This document shows, in pieces, positions 1 to 9,003 of a stretch of DNA of 46,476 nt. The DNA comes from Chloroflexota bacterium (GTDB lineage: Bacteria > Chloroflexota > Limnocylindria > Limnocylindrales > CSP1-4). Made by a program: the position numbers and the translations under genes. The stretch is from positions 1 through 46,476 of the forward strand of contig JACCVQ010000063.1 of the NCBI GenBank assembly GCA_013698095.1. Direction: 5' to 3'. A model generated the notes under the pieces. It made no database searches. It saw only the letters and a list, made by a program, of their open reading frames with translations, and was not told the DNA's origin. Position 1 is the stretch's first letter. The number at the start of each line of letters is the position of its first letter.

Positions 1-310
1 CCCCAAGGGCGTCGCCGGACGCGGCCGCAGCGCCGATCCCGGCGCCGGCGGCGGCCGCGTTCCGGGCGGTCTCCGACCGGGCTCGTGCAGCCTCGCGACG
101 GGCCCAGTCCTGGAAGATCGGGCAGACCGGGAACGCGCTCGAGAGGCAGTACGCCTCCTGGTGGGCGAGGGCGCGCGGCGCAGGCCGCGGCTCGGCATAG
201 CAGCGATGGCGATGATCGGGGACTGTCGCACGCTCGTCGCGATCGTCCTCGAACGCGACGAACGGACAGGCGGATGCGCCGTCCGCGAGGGGCAGGACGC
301 GTTCTGTCAC
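1..310 (-). CDS. N-terminal part of a Cys/His-patterned protein, running off the left edge
   Basis: GTG at 310-308 (minus) opens an uninterrupted frame to position 1: VTERVLPLADGASACPFVAFEDDRDERATVPDHRHRCYAEPRPAPRALAHQEAYCLSSAFPVCPIFQDWARREAARARSE... C..HRCYA..HQ..YCL..F..CP pattern. Not in the supplied ORF track (GTG start, truncated by edge). Confidence 0.65.
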   Translation of the reverse strand, partial: MTERVLPLADGASACPFVAFEDDRDERATVPDHRHRCYAEPRPAPRALAHQEAYCLSSAFPVCPIFQDWARREAARARSETARNAAAAGAGIGAAAASGDALG

Positions 311-332
311 CCGTCGATGATACCGATCCGGT

Positions 333-1133
333 TCAGTCCTCGACCGTCGCTCGGCCCGCTGCCCCGCCGCGGGACGTGGACGAGGTGCCGCCACTCGCCC
401 GCGCGACCCGACCGTCCGCGGCGGGTACCCCGAGCATGATCGTGTTGCCGGACGAGCCGCCCAGCTGCTGCAGGATCCGGAGCTGGAGGAGGCCCGGGTT
501 GTCATCGAGCATCCGCCCGGCATTGGCCAGGCCGCGCAGCGCCGCCGTCTCGCCGCGCGCACGCTCGAGAGCTGCCTCGCCCTCGCGCCGGGCGGCCACG
601 ATCCCGGCGAAGGCGCGCTTCATCTCCGAGGGGACCATCACGTCACGGACGTCGACGCCGAGGAGCTCCAGTCCGAGCCGGGCAAGCTCGCTCGCGACGG
701 CCCCGCCCACGACCGGGCCCAGCTCGGCCCGAGCTGCCAGGATCTCGTCGGCTGTCCGGCCCGCCAGGGCCTCGCGCAAACCGGCGTGGAGCGTCGTGTA
801 GAGGGCGGCGACGTAATTCTGGTCGGCGGTGATCGCCGCGACCGGATCGGCCACGACATAGCGCGCCGTCAGGCTGACCTTGAGTGCGACACCGTCGGCC
901 GTCAGGATCTCCTGGCCCGGCACCGTGATCGAGGTTGGCCGGCCGTCGAGGACATGGATCTCGGTCACGGGCTTGAGCGTGACGTGGGTGCCCGGCTCCA
1001 CGAGGCCCGCGAACCGACCCTGGCGGTAGCGCAAGCCTCGCTGGTAGTCGTGGACGGTGACGACCGCCACGAGCGGCCGCAGGACAAGCGCGGCGATCAG
1101 GCCGACCAGGAGCAGGACGACGACGACTTCCAC
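333..1133 (-). CDS. SPFH/band 7 (slipin-like) protein
   Basis: N-terminal TM segment then RQGRFAGLVEPGTHVTLKP, TADGVALKVSLTARYVV, LGLELLGVDVRDVMVPSEMKRAFAGIVAARREGEAALERARGETAALRGLANA, typical of stomatin/slipin; GGAGG upstream of the GTG start. Confidence 0.85.
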   Translation of the reverse strand: MEVVVVLLLVGLIAALVLRPLVAVVTVHDYQRGLRYRQGRFAGLVEPGTHVTLKPVTEIHVLDGRPTSITVPGQEILTADGVALKVSLTARYVVADPVAAITADQNYVAALYTTLHAGLREALAGRTADEILAARAELGPVVGGAVASELARLGLELLGVDVRDVMVPSEMKRAFAGIVAARREGEAALERARGETAALRGLANAGRMLDDNPGLLQLRILQQLGGSSGNTIMLGVPAADGRVARASGGTSSTSRGGAAGRATVED

Positions 1134-1577
1134 CTGGTCCTCCGACTACGGTCGCGCCGAGCGTCCGTTGACCGGCGGTCGACGGCGGCGAATGAGCTTG
1201 CCCGACGCGACGGGTCCCGAGGCGACGACGGAGGCCCGAAGCCTGCATGGCCGTCGACTCGGTCGCCTCACGGGCCAGACCCGGTCGCGACGAGCTGATG
1301 CAGGATTCGAACCTGCTGCACCACAAGGGCGGCCATCGCAGAACGGCTGCCGGCGATGCCGGCGATTCCCTGCCAGGACGCCTTGCCCGATGCTAGACGA
1401 CCCCGCTGGATGCGGCAACGCGAACGGGCGATGCGCACCCTGGTGGCCCGAGAAGCGACCCGAAACGGCACGCGTTTGACAGCCGGGCGCGACGCTCCGA
1501 GACTCCGAGAGACCGCGCCGGACCGCACCCTTGTCTGCGATCCCTCAGCAACCTTCAGATGCCCGCGAAGGAGACTC

Positions 1578-2009
1578 ATGTTCCGGATTCCCAGATTCCT
1601 CGCCCCGACGACGACGGTCCACGCCCACTGCGACCTGCCCTGCGGCATCTATGACCCTGAGCAGGCCCGGATCGAAGCCGAGTCCTGCTACAAGATCATC
1701 GAGAAGATGGGCGCGAACGACGACAAGACGTTCACAGCGCGAGCGATCGGGATCAAGGAGCAGCGCGCCGATCTGGCCAAGCACCACCTCGACGTCCTCT
1801 GGCACGACTACTTCAAGCCGGAACACCTCGACAAGGTCCCGAATCTCCACGAGCTCTTCTGGAACGCGACGAAGCAGGTCAGCAAGGTCAAGGCCTCGAC
1901 CGACATCGCCGACGCCAGGAAGCTGCTCGACCTGATCGACGAGATCGACGCCGCCTGGAAGGCGACCGGCGGCGAGGAGAAGACCCGGGTCGCCGGCCGG
2001 CCCGCCTGA
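1578..2009 (+). CDS. sodN: superoxide dismutase, Ni-type
   Basis: Ni-hook HCDLPCGIYDP after a short propeptide; AAGGAG upstream of ATG 1578; followed by a SodX-like peptidase. Confidence 0.93.
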   Translation: MFRIPRFLAPTTTVHAHCDLPCGIYDPEQARIEAESCYKIIEKMGANDDKTFTARAIGIKEQRADLAKHHLDVLWHDYFKPEHLDKVPNLHELFWNATKQVSKVKASTDIADARKLLDLIDEIDAAWKATGGEEKTRVAGRPA

Positions 2010-2019
2010 TTCTCGACCG

Positions 2020-2517
2020 ATGAGCGACTCCGAGCCCCGCCGCGAGGCGGGGCTTCGTCGCGTCCTGGGCATGCGCCGCGCGGCCAGCCTCCGGGCACGG
2101 CTCGCCGGACCATGGCGGGTTGCCGTCACGGAGTCGTCGATGGCACCGGCGATCCGGTCCGGCGACTGGCTCCTGGTCGACCCGACCACCGCGAGGTGGC
2201 CGCGGCGCGGATCGATCGTCGTCTTTCGCGAGCCCGATTCGGACCTGCTCGCGATCAAGCGCCTCGCCGCGGGACCCGGCGAACGCGTCGACCTCGACGA
2301 GGGTCACCTCATCCTCGATTCCGACGAGGCCTGGCTCCTGTCCGACGCCACCGACGCCGAGCTGTTGGCCGTCGGCGCCGGCCAGCCGATCGACTCGCGC
2401 CGCTACGGCCCGGTCCCGGTCGAATTGCTGGTCGGCCGGGCGTGGTTCCGCTATGGCCCGCTGACGCGCGTCGGACGGTTGGCCGGCAAGCCCCCGGTCT
2501 CCGGTACTCGCGATTAG
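2020..2517 (+). CDS. sodX: S26-family signal peptidase, Ni-SOD maturation protease type
   Basis: SSMAPAIRSGDWLLVDP (catalytic Ser), AIKRLAAGPGERV (catalytic Lys); 10 nt downstream of sodN. Confidence 0.85.
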   Translation: MSDSEPRREAGLRRVLGMRRAASLRARLAGPWRVAVTESSMAPAIRSGDWLLVDPTTARWPRRGSIVVFREPDSDLLAIKRLAAGPGERVDLDEGHLILDSDEAWLLSDATDAELLAVGAGQPIDSRRYGPVPVELLVGRAWFRYGPLTRVGRLAGKPPVSGTRD

Positions 2518-2565
2518 GGATCACGGACCAGTGTTCGCGAATGAACGCCCGAGCGCGTTTGGGGG

Positions 2566-3003
2566 TCAGCCGATTTGCTCGGCCAGCCCGATGAGAATGC
2601 CCTCGGGGCCTCGGACGTAGCAGAGCCGATACACGTCTTTGTACTGGACCACTTCGTCGACGAGCTGCGCGCCGTGCTGGCGGAGCCGGTCGAGCGTATC
2701 GTCGAGGTCGTCCACCGCGAACATGACGCGGAGGTAGCCGAGGGCGTTGACCGGTGCGTTCCGGTGATCGGCGACCGGAAGCGGCGTAAGAAACCGCGAG
2801 AGCTCGATCCTGCCGTGGCCGTCCGGCATACGCATCATGGCGATCTCGACGCGCTGGTCGCGCAGTCCAGTGACGCGCCCTGACCAGTCTCCTTCGATCA
2901 CGGCTCGCCCCTCGAGTTCGAGGCCCAGCTCGGTGAAAAAAGAGATGGCGGCCTCAAGCGACTCCACCACGATGCCGACGTTGTCCATCCGTTGAAGGGC
3001 CAC
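2566..3003 (-). CDS. VOC/glyoxalase family protein
   Basis: MDNVGIVVESLEAAISFFTELGLELEGRAVIEGDW...VMFAVDDLDDTLDRLRQHGAQLV...RGPEGILIGLAEQI; GTG 3003 or ATG 2988 start. Confidence 0.85.
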   Translation of the reverse strand: MALQRMDNVGIVVESLEAAISFFTELGLELEGRAVIEGDWSGRVTGLRDQRVEIAMMRMPDGHGRIELSRFLTPLPVADHRNAPVNALGYLRVMFAVDDLDDTLDRLRQHGAQLVDEVVQYKDVYRLCYVRGPEGILIGLAEQIG

Positions 3004-3029
3004 GCGGCCAGTATCGCGGATCGCAACGG

Positions 3030-3965
3030 TCAGGCGGGCGCGGCCACGGCATGGCCGAGCGGAGCAGCTGAGCCCGCCAGGCCGTCGAGCTCCACGCCGG
3101 CGGCGCGGACGTCGTCGGCAAACGCAGCCTGGGCTTCCTCGGTCGGCGACCATTTCGTCGGGAACGCGACGAGCCGGTCGAGACCGACGGCTGCGAAGCC
3201 GGCGATCAAGTCGACGCGCTGCTGGCCCGCCGTCCGGACGTCCTCGTCGCGGGCATAGTGCGAGAACCGCAGCGTCCCGGGGTCGCGGCCTTCGGCCTCG
3301 CAGCGCTGCCGGACGGCGACGATCCGTTCAGCGATCTCCGGTGCATCGAGGAAGACGTAATTCAGCTCGTCGGCGAACCTGATCGCATAACCGGCGGTCC
3401 GCTTTGCGCCGTTGCCGCCGACGATGATCGGGATCCGCGGCTGCTGGATTCCCTTCGGGATGTTGATCGCGTCGCGGACGTGGGCGTGCGTGCCCTCGTA
3501 CGTCGCGTGGCCCGGGGCGAACATCCTGGTGATCACCTCGAGATCATCGCCCAAGGCATCGAGCCGTTCGCCGATCGGTGGGAAGCCGTAGCCGTACGCC
3601 TCCCACTCGTCTTTCTTCCAGCCGGCGCCGATGCCGAGCTCGAAGCGTCCGCCGCTGATCACGTCGATGGTCGACGCCAGCTTGGCGGTGTGAGCAGGGT
3701 TCCGGAAGCCGGTGCAGACGACCATGTGGCCGAGCCGGACCCGGCTCGTCGCCATTGCCAGTGCCGACAGGACACTGAACGACTCGAACGTGATCTCGTC
3801 GGTCGGGACCGGCACCGTGTGGAAGTGATCGAAGACCCAGAGGGCCTCGAAACCGAGCTCCTCGGCGTGACGCGCCAGCTCGACCGTTCGCGTCCACGCT
3901 GCGGCCGCGTCCCAGCCGTCGTACTCGCCCTTCCAGCCCTGCGGCGCCATCACTCCGACCTTCAT
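3030..3965 (-). CDS. LLM-class F420-dependent oxidoreductase
   Basis: Luciferase-like fold: LARHAEELGFEALWVFDHF, GHMVVCTGFRNPAHTAKLASTIDVISGGRFELGIGAGW; GAGGAGG RBS upstream of ATG 3965. Confidence 0.88.
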   Translation of the reverse strand: MKVGVMAPQGWKGEYDGWDAAAAWTRTVELARHAEELGFEALWVFDHFHTVPVPTDEITFESFSVLSALAMATSRVRLGHMVVCTGFRNPAHTAKLASTIDVISGGRFELGIGAGWKKDEWEAYGYGFPPIGERLDALGDDLEVITRMFAPGHATYEGTHAHVRDAINIPKGIQQPRIPIIVGGNGAKRTAGYAIRFADELNYVFLDAPEIAERIVAVRQRCEAEGRDPGTLRFSHYARDEDVRTAGQQRVDLIAGFAAVGLDRLVAFPTKWSPTEEAQAAFADDVRAAGVELDGLAGSAAPLGHAVAAPA

Positions 3966-4060
3966 CCGTTCCTCCTCAGTGGTCTCGTCATCAGGCAATG
4001 GTCGGCGGTCGCGCCGGTTCGTGCGTTGCGTCCAGGTTGCGGGTCGTCCAGACTCGACCC

Positions 4061-5257
4061 ATGACGACATTCGATCCTCACGCGCCGCTCCATCCCGCGC
4101 CCGATCCGTGGAGCGACCTTCCCGCTCCCTCCGCCCGCACCGGGCCGCCGTGGCACATGACCGACATGATCGCCGCCGAGCCGTTCCTGGCCGAGCGGAT
4201 CCTGGAGCGGTTCGGCGACCCGTCCGGACCCGCCGGGCGTCTGGCCGGGGCGATCGGCCAGGCCGCCAGCAGTGGCGCCGCGATCATCGTCACCGGCTGC
4301 GGGACGAGCGAGCACGCCGCCCAGGCGGCCGTCGAGATCCTGCGCGAGGGTCTCCGCTCAGGTGGCCTGCCGAGCGGGCCGTCGACGATCCAGGCAGCGC
4401 AGGCGTTCGAGCTTGCCCTCGATCCAGCGACGGGCGGGCTCGTGATCGGGATCTCGCATGAGGGCGGCACCCCGGCCACGATCCGGGCGCTCGAGGCATC
4501 GGCCGCGGCCGGCGCGCGGACCGCCCTGATCACCGGCAGCGCGGGATCGCCGGCAGCCGCCGCCACGGCGCCCGAGATGGTCCTCGCGACGGTCGAAATG
4601 GACCACGGCTGGTGCCACACGGTCGGCTACCTGTCACCGATCGTGGCTGCCGCGGCCGTCGCGGACGAGCTGGCCGGCCGGACGACCGACGGTGGGCTGG
4701 TGCGCGACCTGCTGGCGTCGGGCGCCGCCGACGAAACCGGCGCCGAGGCGATCGCCGCGATCCTCGCCGAGTGCCGGACCGTGATCACGGTCGGGTCGGG
4801 GGCCGATCGGCCGGCAGCCCGCGAGCTCGCCCTGAAGATCGAGGAGGCGGCCTGGCTGCCGACGACGATGCGCGATCTGGAGACGTTCCTCCACGGCCAC
4901 CTGCCGGCGATGGATTCAACGACAGGACTCGTGTTGATCCTGACCGACCGAACCGACCGAGCGGCTCGCGTGGCACGAGCCCGCCAGGCGCTGGCGGCGG
5001 CAAAGGCCGTCGGCGTCCGGGCGGCCGCGATCGTCGGGCGCGACGTCCATGGCCAGCTCGACGGCGGACTCACGCCGGCCGGCCGGCTCCGGGTCGACGA
5101 AGTGAAGGCCCTGCCGGCCCCGCTGGCCGCGCTCCTCGGCTCGGCGACCCCGCTCCAACTCCTGACAGAGCGGATCGCCCGCACCCGCGGCACCAACCCC
5201 GACCTCATCCGGCGCGACGACCCGGTCTACCGCGCGGCGGCGGACGCAGCGGGCTGA
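4061..5257 (+). CDS. SIS-domain sugar isomerase-like protein (GlmS isomerase-half type)
   Basis: GPPWHMTDMIAAEP...IIVTGCGTSEHAAQAAVEILR, VIGISHEGGTPATIRALEAS, TVGSGADRPAARELALKIEEAAWLPTTMRDLETFLHGHL. Confidence 0.85.
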   Translation: MTTFDPHAPLHPAPDPWSDLPAPSARTGPPWHMTDMIAAEPFLAERILERFGDPSGPAGRLAGAIGQAASSGAAIIVTGCGTSEHAAQAAVEILREGLRSGGLPSGPSTIQAAQAFELALDPATGGLVIGISHEGGTPATIRALEASAAAGARTALITGSAGSPAAAATAPEMVLATVEMDHGWCHTVGYLSPIVAAAAVADELAGRTTDGGLVRDLLASGAADETGAEAIAAILAECRTVITVGSGADRPAARELALKIEEAAWLPTTMRDLETFLHGHLPAMDSTTGLVLILTDRTDRAARVARARQALAAAKAVGVRAAAIVGRDVHGQLDGGLTPAGRLRVDEVKALPAPLAALLGSATPLQLLTERIARTRGTNPDLIRRDDPVYRAAADAAG

Positions 5258-5433
5258 GCCTGGGTCCCGCGGCGGGTGCCATCCGGCCCCCCGCGTCGAC
5301 CCGTCCGTCCGGCCGGTCCCGAAGGTCCGCCTCCGAAGATCGTCCGACAATGGAACGCGCCCGACTGTCACGTGCCGCGGGGGCGGTCCTCCGAAATCGA
5401 ACGCTCCCGAGAGTCAGCGGTGCCCCGCCCGGT

Positions 5434-5462
5434 CCTCCGAAATCGGACTCCCAATTCGGAGG
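5434..5462. repeat. inverted repeat / hairpin in intergenic repeat cluster
   Basis: CCTCCGAA (5434-5441) and TTCGGAGG (5455-5462), perfect 8-bp stem. Confidence 0.6.
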
Positions 5463-5549
5463 AGGTGCCGGAGAACCACGTGACTTCTGACGGCGTTCGG
5501 TTTCGGACCATTCCTGGTCAGCGGGTCAGCGGGTCAGCCCGCAAGGAGC

Positions 5550-6521
5550 TCAGAAGAGGGCCTCGGCCATCAGGTCGATCATCTCGAGGTCGCGCGGCAG
5601 GAAGTTCTGGAGCATCACCCGCTCGGCGCCGGCCGCGGCGAAGCGCTCCACCATCGCCCGGGCCTGGTCGGGCGTCCCCAGGACCCAACGCGGCTCGCGC
5701 GCCTCGAACCAGTCGTCGCCGCCGGCGTCGTTGCCGAACGCCTTCAGCAGGGCCGACTTGCGCGTCGCCAGCTCCGCCGCGTCCTGCCCGATCAGGACCC
5801 CTGCCATCACCGATCGGCCCATCGTCGCCGGGTCGCGTCCGATCGCCTCGCACGCCGCGTCGAGGGCCGCGAACTTGGCCGCGGCCTTGTCCGGTGACGT
5901 CGACGACAGGTTGAACTCGTCGCAGTAGCGGGCCGCGATCCGCATCGAGCGCGGCGTGCCCTCGCCCCCGGTCAGGAGCCGCGGCCGGACCGCCCCGTTG
6001 GCAAACGTCGGCCGGCCCGCTCGGGCGACGGGCTTCGGATGGAACAACGCACCCTCGATTCGGACGTGTGCGCCCTCGAACGACCAGCCGTCGGGCTCGC
6101 CCCATAGCCCATGGAGCGCCGCGAACTGCTCCTCCATCAGGTCCGCCCGCTCGCCGATCGGCGGAAACGGCAATCCGAGCTGGCGGTGTTCCGGCTCGTT
6201 CCAGCCCGCACCGAGGCCGAACTCGACCCGTCCGCCGCTCATCTCGTCGACCGTCGTGACCGTCTTCGCAAGCACCCCCACCGGTCGGAACGTGACCGGC
6301 GACACCAGCGTCCCAAGCCCGATCGTCGACGTTTCGCGGGCAAGGCCGGCAAGGACCGCCCAAGCGTCGGTCGTCGTCTCGCCCTCGGGGCCGGGGAAGC
6401 TCTGGTAATGATCGGATCGGAAGAACGAATCGAACCCGACCGATTCGGCGCGCTGGACGATGGCCAGCTGCTCCGCGTAGGACAGCCCCTGCTGAGGCTC
6501 GATCATCAGCGCGAACCGCAC
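5550..6521 (-). CDS. LLM-class F420-dependent oxidoreductase
   Basis: MRFALMIEPQQGLSYAEQLAIVQRAESVGFDSFFRSDHY...VDEMSGGRVEFGLGAGWNEPEH...PPIGERADLMEEQFAALHGLW. Confidence 0.88.
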   Translation of the reverse strand: MRFALMIEPQQGLSYAEQLAIVQRAESVGFDSFFRSDHYQSFPGPEGETTTDAWAVLAGLARETSTIGLGTLVSPVTFRPVGVLAKTVTTVDEMSGGRVEFGLGAGWNEPEHRQLGLPFPPIGERADLMEEQFAALHGLWGEPDGWSFEGAHVRIEGALFHPKPVARAGRPTFANGAVRPRLLTGGEGTPRSMRIAARYCDEFNLSSTSPDKAAAKFAALDAACEAIGRDPATMGRSVMAGVLIGQDAAELATRKSALLKAFGNDAGGDDWFEAREPRWVLGTPDQARAMVERFAAAGAERVMLQNFLPRDLEMIDLMAEALF

Positions 6522-6576
6522 ATCGACTCCTTCGGTATCAGTTGGGATTCACTTGCCGCGTCGACGACAGTCGTCC

Positions 6577-6605
6577 TTGACGCGATCATCCATTGTCGCT
6601 AGATT
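6577..6605 (+). promoter_or_regulatory. sigma-70-type promoter for marR-like gene, probably near-leaderless
   Basis: TTGACG (6577-6582) - 17 nt - TAGATT (6600-6605); ATG at 6615. Confidence 0.65.
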
Positions 6606-6614
6606 ATTCACCTG

Positions 6615-7127
6615 ATGCGAACTATGAAACCTCGTGACGCGCCGGACCCGTCCGTCCAGTCATCCCAGCTCATCGACTCGGTTGTCGACGAACTCCACGC
6701 GATGATCGGCAGTCTTCGCTGCGCCGGCACCGCCCGGATGGTCAAGGCCGGCATCAGCATGACGCACCTCCACATCCTGTGGGTCCTCGAGCACCACGGC
6801 GACCTCCCGATGAGCCGGCTCGCCGATCTGCTCGACGTGTCCGTCAGCAACGCCACCGGCCTGATCGACCGGATGGAAGAGCGCGGCCTTGTCGAGCGAT
6901 CGCGTGTGGCGGACGACCGCCGCGTCGTCATCGTCCAGGCGTCGGCCCAGGGCGTCCGCCAGCGCGACGAGATCGAGGCCCTCAAACAGGACCGGATGCG
7001 AGCGATCCTCGGGCGTCTGACCCCCGATCAGCTCACCCGCGTCCACGGTGCGATCGGCGACCTGCGAACGGCCGTCATCGACGAGATGGGGACCGACCAC
7101 CTGCATACGCACCCGCAGACAACCTGA
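6615..7127 (+). CDS. MarR-family transcriptional regulator
   Basis: MTHLHILWVLEHHGDLPMSRLADLLDVSVSNATGLIDRMEERGLVERSRVADDRRVVIVQ winged-helix signature. Confidence 0.92.
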   Translation: MRTMKPRDAPDPSVQSSQLIDSVVDELHAMIGSLRCAGTARMVKAGISMTHLHILWVLEHHGDLPMSRLADLLDVSVSNATGLIDRMEERGLVERSRVADDRRVVIVQASAQGVRQRDEIEALKQDRMRAILGRLTPDQLTRVHGAIGDLRTAVIDEMGTDHLHTHPQTT

Positions 7128-7199
7128 CCACTTGACCACCTGACCCAGCTGACCCCGGGCTTATCCCGCCCGGATCGCCTCTCCGGAGGAAGGAGACCT

Positions 7200-8924
7200 A
7201 TGGAATCCATGCCCACCACCAACGGTTCGCGGACGCCGACGATCGACGACGATCCGGCGCTCGGCCTGTCGCAGCGGGCGAAGATGGAAGTCCTCTTCGC
7301 CGTCCTGCTCGGACTCTTCCTCGGCGCGCTCGACCAGACGATCGTGGGTCCGGCCCTGCCGACCATCGTCACCCAGCTGGCTGGCAACGACATCTATGTC
7401 TGGGCCGTCACGATCTACCTGCTGACCAGCACGATCAGCGTCCCGTTCTGGGGCAAGCTGTCCGATCTCTACGGCCGCAAGCCGATGTTCATGATCGGAA
7501 TCATCATCTTCCTCGTCGGCTCGGCGCTGTCCGGCCTCAGCCAGAACATGACCCAGCTGATCGGCTTCCGAGGCCTCCAGGGCATCGGCGCCGGCTCCCT
7601 CTTCCCGATCGCCCTCGCGGTCATCGGCGACCTGTTCACCCCGGCCGAGCGCGGCAAGTACCAGGGCCTGTTCGGGGCCGTCTTCGGCATCGCGTTCATC
7701 GTCGGTCCGCTCGTAGGCGGGTTCCTGACCGAGAACATCGGCTGGCACTGGATCTTCTACGTCAACATCCCGGTCGGGCTGATCTCGCTGTTCTTCATCT
7801 GGCGGCTTCTGCCGACCGTGAAATCGGCTCGGGCGACCCGCAACTTCGACTATCTGGGTGGTCTGATCTTCACGATCGCGATCAGCATGCTGCTCATCGG
7901 TCTCACCCAGAAGGGCCAGACCGATCCGATCACGCACCGGCTCTACAACTGGACCGACCCGACCGTCGGCGGCCTGATCGCGGCGTCTCTGGTCGGCATC
8001 GCCCTCTTCATCTGGGCTGAGTCCCGGGCGAAGGAGCCGATCGTGCCGCTCGATCTCTTCCGCAACCGGACCTACGCCGCGTCGATGGTCGCCACCTTCT
8101 TTGCCGCCTTCGCATTCTTCGGGGCGATCATCTTCCTGCCGCGCTGGTTCCAGATCGTCCAGGGTTTCACACCGACCTGGTCGGGCCTGGCTGCCCTGCC
8201 GTTGATGGCCGGCCTGATCATCAGCTCGATCGGGTCGGGCCTGATCGTCGCCCGGACCGGCCGCTACAAGTGGCTGACCATCGGGGCGATCGTCCTGATG
8301 GGCATCTCGACGTTGCTCATGACCCAGCTCCGCGCCGACACGTCGCTCCTGGTCGTGTGGCTGTGGATGTTCATCTCCGGCCTCGGCGTCGGCCCGACGT
8401 TCTCGGTGTTCACCCTGATCGTCCAGAACGCCGTCCCGTTCAATCTGCTCGGCGTGGCGACGTCGAACCTCACGTTCTTCCGCCAGATCGGGGGGACAGT
8501 GGCCCTGGCCATCGTCGGCACGATCTTCAGCAGCAAGATGCTCGAGGAGATCGGGCCACAGCTGACCGCGGCAGGGACGCCGCAACCGCTTGTCGACACG
8601 TTCGTCGCCGGGATCAACGCCGGCCAGGTCGACGTCCAGGGTCTGACCGGGACCGGTGATCTCGGCCAGGCGATCCTTGCCGGGGCCGGACCGGCCGCTC
8701 CCGCGATCCAGCCATTCATCTCGAACATCGTCGCCGGCATCCACCAGGCGTTCAGCCTGGGGGTCGCCCAGACCTTCTGGATCGGCGTCGGGGCCGCGGT
8801 CGCTGCGGTCATCGCCGCGGCGGTCATGGCCGAGCTGCCGCTCCGTTCACGCGAGTCGGCACCGGCCGCAGTTGGCGCCACCGCGAATGAGCCCGGTCGA
8901 TCGGCTCTCCCGGCGACCGACTGA
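7200..8924 (+). CDS. MFS transporter, DHA2/EmrB-QacA type
   Basis: LGLFLGALDQTIVGPALPTIVTQL, WGKLSDLYGRKPMFMIGI, GFRGLQGIGAGSLFPIALAVIGDLF, IGWHWIFYVNIPVG; RBS GGAGGAAGGAGA. Confidence 0.95.
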   Translation: MESMPTTNGSRTPTIDDDPALGLSQRAKMEVLFAVLLGLFLGALDQTIVGPALPTIVTQLAGNDIYVWAVTIYLLTSTISVPFWGKLSDLYGRKPMFMIGIIIFLVGSALSGLSQNMTQLIGFRGLQGIGAGSLFPIALAVIGDLFTPAERGKYQGLFGAVFGIAFIVGPLVGGFLTENIGWHWIFYVNIPVGLISLFFIWRLLPTVKSARATRNFDYLGGLIFTIAISMLLIGLTQKGQTDPITHRLYNWTDPTVGGLIAASLVGIALFIWAESRAKEPIVPLDLFRNRTYAASMVATFFAAFAFFGAIIFLPRWFQIVQGFTPTWSGLAALPLMAGLIISSIGSGLIVARTGRYKWLTIGAIVLMGISTLLMTQLRADTSLLVVWLWMFISGLGVGPTFSVFTLIVQNAVPFNLLGVATSNLTFFRQIGGTVALAIVGTIFSSKMLEEIGPQLTAAGTPQPLVDTFVAGINAGQVDVQGLTGTGDLGQAILAGAGPAAPAIQPFISNIVAGIHQAFSLGVAQTFWIGVGAAVAAVIAAAVMAELPLRSRESAPAAVGATANEPGRSALPATD

Positions 8925-9003
8925 CGACCTTCGATCGAGATCACGACCCCGGCGGCCTTCGGGCCGGCGGGGTCTTCTCGGTTCCGGGGTACGATCGAGC
9001 ACG

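Noticed and set aside
1300-1316. GCAGGATTCGAACCTGC resembles a tRNA T-arm on the minus strand
   Set aside because: No matching acceptor stem, D-arm or anticodon stem within 80 nt; treated as a chance palindrome.
7161-8744. 527-aa minus-strand ORF in the track
   Set aside because: Antisense shadow of the MFS transporter; Asp/Arg/Gln-rich with no recognisable motif.
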